A stretch of DNA of 64,000 nt from Blautia schinkii (lineage in GTDB: Bacteria > Bacillota > Clostridia > Lachnospirales > Lachnospiraceae): the NCBI RefSeq assembly GCF_013304825.1, contig NZ_JAAWUO010000006.1, positions 92,665-156,664 of the forward strand, written 5' to 3'. A model generated the notes under the pieces. That model ran no database searches. It saw nothing but the letters and a program-made list of their open reading frames with translations, and was not told where the DNA came from. Below are positions 63,899 to 64,000 of this stretch, one piece after another; the first letter of the stretch is position 1; every line of letters begins with the position of its first letter. The position numbers and the translations under genes were made by a program.

Positions 63899-64000
63899 AT
63901 GAACACATCAAATATCACAAATTATAAACCAAAAGATTTTGCTGAATTATTAGGTGTTTCTGTAAAAACGCTTCAGAGATGGGACAGAGAGGGAATCTTA
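63830..64000 (+). mobile_element. IS607-family insertion element, left end (continues beyond window)
   Basis: Identified from its first gene. IS607 elements have no terminal inverted repeats and make no target duplication, so the exact left boundary cannot be fixed; it lies between the ribosome site near 63825 and the recombinase gene. Local sequence is AT-rich. Confidence 0.6.
63899..64000 (+). CDS. tnpA: IS607-family serine recombinase (TnpA), N-terminus only
   Basis: The first 34 codons are visible. YKPKDFAELLGVSVKTLQRWDREG is the MerR-like DNA-binding head characteristic of IS607 serine recombinases (positions 9-32). The catalytic resolvase domain would follow outside the window, usually with a tnpB gene after it. 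ATG 63899 follows TGGAGGT at good spacing. Confidence 0.85.
   Translation, partial: MNTSNITNYKPKDFAELLGVSVKTLQRWDREGIL

Overview
The window looks like a chromosomal segment of a low-to-mid GC anaerobic Firmicute, most probably a Lachnospiraceae gut clostridium (Blautia/Dorea/Ruminococcus-like). The reasons are the overall protein style, strong AGGAGG-type ribosome sites, the PadR-DUF1700-DUF4097 cassette, a DUF3990 cassette, a bacterial V-type ATPase, a SipW-type signal peptide and an NAD-type glutamate dehydrogenase next to an RpiR regulator. The family assignment is inference. I see no rRNA, tRNA or CRISPR array.

Layout. 1-3.2 kb: 3' end of rpoC. 3.3-7.4 kb: Ser/Thr kinase, PP2C phosphatase and an unknown partner. 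7.5-9.7 kb (minus): secreted beta-lactamase-like serine hydrolase and cell-wall amidase. 9.8-11.9 kb: PadR/DUF1700/DUF4097 envelope operon. 12-13.9 kb: cysK, then an Rrf2/IscR-like regulator behind a structured leader. 13.9-20 kb: Pho-box promoter and pstS-pstC-pstA-pstB-phoU-phoR; PstS has its two halves in swapped order. 20.2-26.1 kb: CNNM/CorC transporter, TetR regulator, DUF308 membrane protein, radical SAM/SPASM enzyme, and a nucleobase permease behind an attenuator leader. 26.1-28.1 kb: accessory island with DUF3990 genes between inverted 46-nt repeats. 27.8-29 kb (minus): Cys-rich mini-protein and rRNA-type methyltransferase. 29.4-35.6 kb: aminotransferase and a cell-wall block (L,D-transpeptidase, Ddl, MurF, membrane protein). 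35.9-38.3 kb: divergent gdhA and RpiR regulator. 38.4-42.3 kb: small orphan, aconitase-family hydratase, SipW-type secreted protein. 42.6-50.4 kb: a c-di-GMP-I riboswitch heading a cluster of two hybrid histidine kinases and a solute-binding lipoprotein. 50.4-52.1 kb: gene remnant and then about 1.1 kb without ORFs, with a strong promoter and many hairpins, which I read as a candidate large non-coding RNA. 52.1-54 kb: RluA-type pseudouridine synthase and a ribose-type binding lipoprotein. 54.3-62.9 kb: complete nine-gene V-ATPase operon with a Na+-type K subunit. 63.1-64 kb: PAP2 phosphatase, then a promoter and ribosome site interrupted by an IS607-family element that runs off the end.

How the genes fit together: most are housekeeping functions for envelope building (amidase, LDT, Ddl, MurF, PAP2), phosphate and cysteine supply, Na+/H+ energetics and nitrogen assimilation. 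The parts most worth study are the c-di-GMP-controlled kinase cluster, the ORF-less transcribed-looking block at 50.9-52.0 kb, the permuted PstS, the inverted-repeat island, and the two-copy 65-nt intergenic repeat.
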